Below, piece after piece: positions 46,001 to 55,000 of a DNA stretch of 64,000 nucleotides (position 1 is the stretch's first letter; the number at the start of each line of letters is the position of its first letter). The position numbers and the translations under genes are program-made. Origin of the DNA: Limnoperna fortunei (taxonomy: Eukaryota; Mollusca; Bivalvia; Mytilida; Modiolidae); NCBI GenBank assembly GCA_944474755.1, contig OX104120.1, positions 35,940,067-36,004,066 on the forward strand, read 5' to 3'. A model generated the notes under the pieces. It made no database searches and was not told the DNA's origin. It saw only the letters and a list, made by a program, of their open reading frames with translations.

Positions 46001-49000
46001 TTTAACCATGTTCAGAAATTGAGACAGGAGGTAATTGAATTAAATATTGATGACACATGTATAAAAAATGTAAAACCCACTATGTTGTTTGTTTATACTT
46101 TGAAATGTTCTAAATTTGCTTTTATGTATAGGATCATAATAAGTACTTTGGCTTGTAGGGACATTTTCTGACAATAAATTCTACACCAACTTACCATTTT
46201 CATCAGATGCATCACCAAAAACTCTTATTGGCATACATGTCGGGATAGGAGATGGCGGTATCAATGTAACGTTCTGATCAGCATGGAATGTTATGTTGTT
46301 CAAAACACCTTTAAAAAAAATTATCAACAAATTATCATATGTTATACATGTATAAGCATTTTATAGTGTAAAAATTATCTTTCTAATGTATTTCTTGTTA
46401 AAAATATATAAAGTGTTGCATTCATTTGTATCTGAAGAAGAGTCATAGAGACACTAAATTTTAAAAATTCTATCATAAAAAAATACATTTTTTACTAGTT
46501 TTTTATAATACAAAACATAATTATGATTTACCATTTTACTTAAGAATTGATGAAAATGTACTCTGTCAATGCTTTCATACATCAATGAAACTTCAAAATA
46601 ATGCATTCAATTCTTATATTTACATTTTATTTCATTAAAAAAATGTCAGGGTCTTGATTGAAATTGTGCACAATGTATTTTTGTTGATTTAAATTGCTTG
46701 GCGTTGTTTGTTTACTGTGGACATTGTCAAGGAAGCATGAGCTCTTCATGGTTACCGGTTTCATTGAGAAATGCAAAGAATGATTCTACCTCATCTGTAA
46801 CGGTTTGAAACCAGAGGCTCTTAAGAGCCTGTATCGCTCACCTGATTTTATAGGCAAGGAAGATGGCATTTCCCTGATGTTAAAGTAAGTCCTGTAATTT
46901 TCAATAAACTTTAAATAGGACCATCCAAACAATATTACTAGAAAGCTTTGTTTCATTGGTTAACCAGTTGTATAGAGAAGATTTTTTTTATTTGCCCATA
47001 GGGTCCTATGTTAAACTAAGTCCTGCAGCGGAGGTGGCCATTTTGAATTTCCAATTGCCATAAAAAACATAAACTTTATAAAGGACCATCCAAACAATAT
47101 TGCTAGTAAGTTTTTGTTTCCATTGATTAACCGGTTTCAGAGAAGAAGCCTTTAAAAACTTTTTCCCATAGGGTCGTATGTTAAACTAAGTCCTGCGGTA
47201 GGGGCCATTTTGAATTTCCAATTGCCATAAAAAACATAAACTTTATAGAGGACCATCCAAACAATATTGCTAGTAAGTTTTTGTTTCCATTGATTAACCG
47301 GTTTCAGAGAAGAAGCCTTTAAAAACTTTTTCCCATAGGGTCCTATGTTAAACTAAGTCCTGCGGTAGCGGCCATTTTGAATTACCAATTGCCATAAAAA
47401 ACATAAACTTTATAGAGGACCATCTAAACAATATTGCTAGTAAGTTTTGTTTTGATTGGTTAAACGGTTTCAGAGAAGAAGCCCTTTTAAACTTTTTTCT
47501 CATAGGGTTGAATGTTAAACCAAGTCCTGCGGTGGCGGCCATTTTGAATTTCCGATTGGGATAAAAAACATTAACTTTATAGAGGACCATCCAAACAATA
47601 TTGCTAGTAAGTTTTGTTTCCATTGGTTGGCCGGTTTCAGAAAAGAAGCCTTTCAAACTTTTTCCCATAGGGTCCTATGTTAAATTAAGTCCTGCGGTGG
47701 CGGCCATTTTGAATTTCCAATTCCCATCTAAAACACAAACTTTATAGAGGACCATCCAAACAATATTGCTAGTAAGTTTTGTTTTGATTGGTTAAACGGT
47801 TTCAGAGAAGAAGCCCTTTTTAACTTTTTTCCCATAGGGTCCTATGTTAAACTAAGTCTTGAGGTGGCGGCCATATTGGTTTACCAATCAAAATAAAAAA
47901 CACAAACTTTGTAAAGGTCCATCCAATGAACATTATGGCCAAGTTTGGTTTCAATTGGCCAAGTGGTTTCAGAGAAGAAGATTAAAATGTAAAAAGTTTA
48001 CAGACGCCGACGACGACGACGACGACGACGCCGACGGACGCAAAGTGATAACAATAGCTCACATGACCCTTTGGGTCAGGTGAGCTAAAAATAGAAATCT
48101 AGGATATCGATGAAAGACATACGTAATGTAAATATAATACATTAAAATAAATTTCTATTACATTTATAGCTAACAGCTAATTGTTTTCAGATGTTTACAA
48201 ACAAACAGGAAGTAACAGTATAAATTTTAAAAGAAGATATTTCTGAACCCAACATTTTGCACAAGAAGAAATCAATTTGGAATACATAAAGCTTGAGATT
48301 AAATAAACATACAAAATCAGTTAGTATACTACACTAGAAATAAAGAGGCTATAGTATAATTTAGTTTACAAAATACAATATTTTTCAAGCAAATTGGACA
48401 TAAAAAAAAATTACAATTGAAATTTAAAGCTAGTAAACAGAATCTACTAAACCAAGATCAGTGCAGTACAGTACTAGTATCTTGTTCATTACCAATTCAT
48501 GTCACTCATGTTCTTCTAAAATAAATCTTAAACCCTTTTAAGGTAACTGACTCATAATTGAAGTTACTGTTTAAATTATTTTTAAACCAAGACAAGTGTG
48601 GACACAGAAAAACGTCTCGCCTGCATTCCGCATCAGTAACGAAAATAAATTTTGTCATAAGCATTACGTAAATAGCATTAAATATCAGCAGCGGCCTGTA
48701 TACGAAATATTGTCACCATACCATGCATAGTTACAGGGGAACAGCCGTAACCCAAAAACTTTAAAGTAGTCGCTGGACCGTGAAATTGAGGTCAAGGTCA
48801 GGTGGAACCTACCAGACAGTCATGTACTATTCATCAGCAACCTATATGCCAAATATTGTCATCCTACTATGCGTAGTTACAGAGGAACTATCGTAACCCA
48901 AACACTTTAACGTAGTCGCTGGACCGTGAAATTGAGGTCAAGGTCAGGTGACACCTACCAGACAGTCATGTACTAGTCATCAGCAACCTATACACCAAAT

Positions 49001-52000
49001 ATTGTCATCCTACCATGCGTAGTTACAGAGGAACTGTCGTAACCCAAAAACTTTAACGTAGTCGCTGGACCGTAAAATTGAGGTCAAGGTCAGGTGACAG
49101 GTGACTGACTGGCAAGTACTCATCATAAGCTACCTCTGGACCAAATTTGATGGACCTAGGGCTTGGGCTTACAAATATATGAAGCAAGATGTCAAGTGTT
49201 TACGCCGCCGCCGGATTCCCATACATATGTCTCGCCTCCAGCAACTTTCGTCGCAGGCGAGACAAAAAACAGCTTTATTAAATCAATGTATTGCTCATTA
49301 ATGATACAATTAAATATGTTTTAATTTGAGTCAATGTTAACAATTTTGAGTAGAAAAAATTAGTTAATCAAATAGTATTTTGGATGTTTGTTAAACATTA
49401 CCGAGGTCTGCTCCATTAAAAATCAATGGACGTCCGAGACAACAGCTATGAATATAAGGTCAATTGTGGTCTGGATACCTTAAATTGGCAGAAAAAGTCT
49501 GTTTTCTTACCAAAAAATGGGGTATTTGGCAAGATAAGGTCATCTTCTAGTATCCAAATTCTTTATAAGAAGAAGGTACATGTACTTAATATACATTATA
49601 TTTTCTGTCTTATAGTCTTACAATTTAGACAATTGTTTCAACATTTAGCATTTTACAGAATGGAGCAAATAAAAGTTTTGTTTTATTAGAAAGAAAATTA
49701 AGAATTAACAATTTCACAAACAATACAAGTTTTATTTCTGCACTGGTTTTGGCTTCAGAGAATTTCTAATTTACACATGCATAATGTACTGGAATTTACC
49801 CTCATCCACATAGAAAGCTGTAAAACAAAAATATTATCAATAGTTCACATGTTTTGGCTCAAACATAAACTAATGACTTTAAATGCTCGTATCTAATTTG
49901 TACGTAACTGCATTGTGACATGTACATGTGTTATCTGTAATGTTATCATTATCCTTTTATCCAAGACAACTTTTTTCAATAAATTAGCATATTTATGGTA
50001 GTCATAATTCTTATTTTATGTTAGGAAGTCTATGAACCTGAATAATTCATATCAAAGTTTTACATTTAGTAATAATTTTAAGGATGTTGAGGTTGTCCAA
50101 ACAGATGTTCATATTCCCAAAAGTTCCTTTTTCAACAACTCTTGGTTACAATTTTTTCTGGGTAACAAATTACATCAATTCTTTATTCAACCAGTTCTTT
50201 AGTCATCAGGACATCAGTGGACAAATTCTATCTAGTCATATCATAAACCTAAATAGGTATTTGCTACCTGCAGTGTAATAAGGATCCATTAGCAAAGTCC
50301 TTTAAATGAAGGTCACTTGACATGGGTATATATGCATTATAGACAGCCAGTGACTTGCCAGCTTAAACTGGTCTGGTCTGCAGACAGCCAGTGACGTGCC
50401 AGCTTAAACTCATCTGGTCTGCAGATAGTCAGTGACTTGCCATTTTAAACCGGTCTGCTGCAGACAGCCAGTGACTTGCCAGCTTAAACTGGTCTGCATA
50501 AGCTACTTCAGCACTTACAAATATGCTTAAACTAATTAAAATGCCAATGAATCATACACTACCATTATTTCAGAACAGACAATAAAGTTACAAAGATGTA
50601 TTTACCTGATGGTGTACTAATAGCTCTGTTGCTTCTCAGAGTTCTCGGTGGGGTGGCCTTATCTGTAATGTCATCTGCAAACTGAAATGGAAATTAACAA
50701 TCAGTCCAGCAAGTATATCTCCTGTTGTCTTTTCAAATTAAATTTGTGTCCATTCCTTTTACTCGTGTATCTATCCACCAATCCATATTATAATTACAAT
50801 ATCAGTAAAAAAAAGTTTAATTTTGTAAAGCTTTCTGACAGAACTAAACAGTTGAATAGAACAATATATTTATCACATTCATTTTGCAGACATCTAACCA
50901 AATTTCCCAAAGATTTTGAACATTTTTTATGATCAAAAACTTGTATGCAGTAACTGAACAAGGAAAATCTGTGAGCTAATGCTCATTAGTGATACCCCTG
51001 CTTTCACAAAAAGTATTCAGTAAACACGAAGGATGACCAAGGAGCATTAAATTACTATACACCATATGGTACTATAACAGGATAAAGCAATGTGCAAAAT
51101 ATTAGGCTTCTGCATCCTATAGTTGCTTAGAAAATGGCGACAGCAATTTTTGTTATGGACGAACCGACGAACGAATGAAAGGGTAAAACGAAGCCGGAGT
51201 ATATAGATTTACTTTATTGAATGGCGAGGCTCTAATAACAACTGTGCTTCCTATTCGAGGTTGTTTTGTGTAAATGTTACATTGATGCCTTTTATAAATA
51301 TGATACGAACACACCTATTTCAACAGCTTTATTTGTCTCTAAATTTGTTTCAATGATTCCTCCAACAAATAAAACTGCCAGCTAAAACTGGCTGTTAAAC
51401 CAATGAAACATAGCCATCACATTGCTAAAACTGGCTGTTAAACCAATGAAACATTGTCATCACATAGCTAAAACTGGCTGTTAAACCAATGAAACATTGC
51501 CATCACATAGCTAAAACTGGCTGTTAAACCAATGAAACATTGCCATCACATAGCTAAAACTGGCTGTTAAACCAATGAAACATTGCCATCACATAGCTAA
51601 AACTGGACACGTGTTAAACCAATGAAACATTGTCATCACATAGCTAAAACTGGCTGTTAAACCAATGAAACATTGCCATCACATTGCTAAAACTGGCTGT
51701 TATACCAATGAAACATTGCCATCACATACCTAAAACTGGCTGTTAAACCAATGAAACATTGTCATCACATAGCTAAAACTTGCTGTTAAACCGATGAAAC
51801 ATTGTCATCACATAGCTAAAACTGGCTGTTAAACCAATGAAACATTGCCATCACATAGCTAAAACTGGACACGTGTTAAACCAATGAAACATTGTCATCA
51901 CATACCTAAAACTGGCTGTTAAACCAATGAAACATTGCCATCACATTGCTAAAACTGGCTGTTAAACCAATGAAACATTGCCATCACATAGCTAAAACTG

Positions 52001-55000
52001 GCTGTTAAACTAATGAAACATTGCCATCACATAGCTAAAACTTGCTGTTAAACCAATGAAACATTGCCATCACATAGCTAAAACTGGACATGTGTTAAAC
52101 CAATGAAACATTGTCATCACATAGCTAAAACTGGCTGTTAAACCAATGAAACATTGCCATCACATAGCTAAAACTGGCTGTTAAACTAATGAAACATTGC
52201 CATCACATAGCTAAAACTTGCTGTTAAACCAATGAAACATTGTCATCACATAGCTAAAACTGGCTGTTAAACCAATGAAACATTGCCATCACATAGCTAA
52301 AACTGGCTGTTAAACCAATGAAACATTGCCATCACATAGCTAAAACTGGACACATGTTAAACCAATGAAACATTGCCATCACATAGCTAAAACTGGACAC
52401 GTGTTAAACCAATGAAACATTGTCATCACATAGCTAAAACTGGACACGTGTTAAACCAATGAAACATTGTCATCACATAGCTAAAACTGGACACGTGTTA
52501 AACCAATGAAACATTGCCATCATATATTGTTGTTTGAATGGTGTTTAACGCCTCTTTCAGAAATTTTTCAGCTATATCTAGGCATCCAGTTTCATTGGGA
52601 TAGGAAGCCGGAGTACTTGGAGTAAATTGCCATTTTATAGCTTAACATGGTGTAAAACTTCAATAAACCACCAAATTTCTTCTGCAGTATTTACAATAAG
52701 TAATAATGTTGTTCTTTACAAATACACAGATGTTCTGGCTCAGAGAACAATTGTGAAGGCAAGCACTGCCTACTTGATGAAGCACCTGATTGTTATATAG
52801 TTCAAGTTACTGGTTTTTTTACTTTTTATGGGGGGGGGGGGGTCTTCTTGATGTCACGTGTCTTTGTCTCCATCCAAATTTAGTCATTTTCCTTTCATTT
52901 TCTATTCTTGTTGATAGACCAATTTTCTTACATATTTCATTTTGAATTTACAACTTACTTACCCTGACACCTAATTGGGGACTCTCATCCTCTTCTTCAT
53001 TGTCACCTTGCTTTTTATTCTTCAAAACAGATTTTCTCCTTATTGTAGATGGTGCTTTCTTCAATGAGGGAGAATTGAATGTTTGAGGTTCTGTAGGTGG
53101 TGGAGATTTTGATGATTCTGTCTCATCTGTGGACTTTGACAGACTTTCATGGAGTTTTTGAGCTTTCTCAAAAGCTTTCCTAGCAGAATTAAGGATTGCT
53201 AATGTAGAAAGCGATTCCCTGTAAGTGTAAACTGTTAGTAGAATTACAGTGAAAAGGAACAGGTGCTTGAATGAAGTCAAATTTCAAATACTGCAAAATA
53301 ATGAATAACTGTGGGATTGTGTAATTTTTTGTAGGATTTTGTTGCTATGGTACATTTGTAACTCAATCTCTGACTCTCATATCTGAATGAATATGTCTTA
53401 ATTCTTAGTGTCTAAAGAAAAAATTATTCTTGATTAAGCTGGATCATGAAAATACCAAAGAATATAATGACATGTACTTCAAAATTATCAAACACCTGTT
53501 TTGACAAAGGTCTAGTGCAGTACTTAAAACCAATATAATCCCAAAATGTTGACTCAGCGAAGTCAGGCTTCAGGTAACAATATTATAAATGATATTCCCC
53601 CCGTCAAAGGGAGACTGGAAATTATGACCTCGTTAATAACAAAATTAAAGTGACAATTGTGAAATGAGTAAATAACAAACAAAAAACATAATTTAACAAC
53701 GTATGATAAATGTAATTTATAACAATTGCAAAGATGAAGATATAAATATGTACAGTGTGCAAGCACAAAAAAAAAGATTACAACTATCCACTTACACAAT
53801 ATACATGAATATATATACATATATGTAGCAAAGAATCCATAGTTCTCATCCTTAATATAGCTAAAATACTGCTGAAGAAATCAATCAATCAAACCACAGA
53901 ACTACTGATAGTTTGTACATACAGTCAAACCTGTCTTAAGCCACCTTTGAAGGGAAATTGTAAACAAGGTCACATAAGACAAGGGGTCTTTATACAGAGG
54001 TCATGATGTTTGTATACCAGTCAACACAGTCATGTTGTCAGCTTGTGAAAGAGTGACTTGTAGAACTGTTTTGTTTGTTTTCTTAAGTAAACATTAGTAA
54101 AATATAACATTTAATATATGTTATAACGAAAGTACAACAGATACAACAGTTATGAGCGTTTTGATTTCCTATTGTATTAACGCATGTCAACTTTATTCCC
54201 CCTTCAGTTTTTGTAATTTTCTTTGTACCAGTTTTACTGATTTCCTTGTGTTTTAACAATTCGCTCAATGCACAAATTGAAAGTTGGTTTTTAGAACCAG
54301 TGTACACCGGTTAGTATTGATTATAGTCATTTGTAAAAACAAAATGCCGTGAACATAAACACGACGTTTTGAGAAACATCATTTCCAACACGAATGGCAA
54401 CTAAAATGGAATAACAACACAGAGGGTCCGCCACACTAACGACTATTCAAATTTACAAGGCAATCCGAACTTCGATAAAATTCATTTTGATTGCTTTAAA
54501 CTTTAGTTTAACGTTTCGAAGAAGCTTGATCAATGACGATGGTCTACGAATCCTCTTTTTCGTCAGATTGGTTTTATTTATTGTTTAAGGACTTTAACAG
54601 TCTCAATAGTCGTTTTCGACAGTTTTCTCGGTCAAAAACAAACTGACAACATGATCCTTAGTCGCGTAAGGCAGGGAGTCGTTATATAGAGGTGAAATAA
54701 ATGGGAAAATGCTGGGGAGGAATAAATACGGTCGCATAACACAGGAAGTCGTTATATGGAGGGAGTCGCTAAGACAGGTTTGACTATGTAAAAGGTGACA
54801 GTCTATTCCTGAATTTATAATTTCTATGAGATTTAATTTTAGAGTACTTAAACTATTATTCTTAATGCATGTTATGTTAGAAAAGAGCAGGTTTGATTGT
54901 TTCATTCAATAAAATTTCTCATCCCACCACAAAACATAGATATATCTTTTCTAAATTTGTCAGTACGTAATACATGTCTTGAAAAATATACTAATAGTGA

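Noticed and set aside
51372..52525. CRISPR-like appearance of the 43/47-bp array
   Set aside because: There are no unique spacers between repeats, units are head-to-tail, and the context is an intron of an animal gene.
53922..54785. 54083-54307 and 54603-54905 minus frames as genes
   Set aside because: Both are within the mariner-like element bounded by CAGTCAAACC ends and show no transposase motif.
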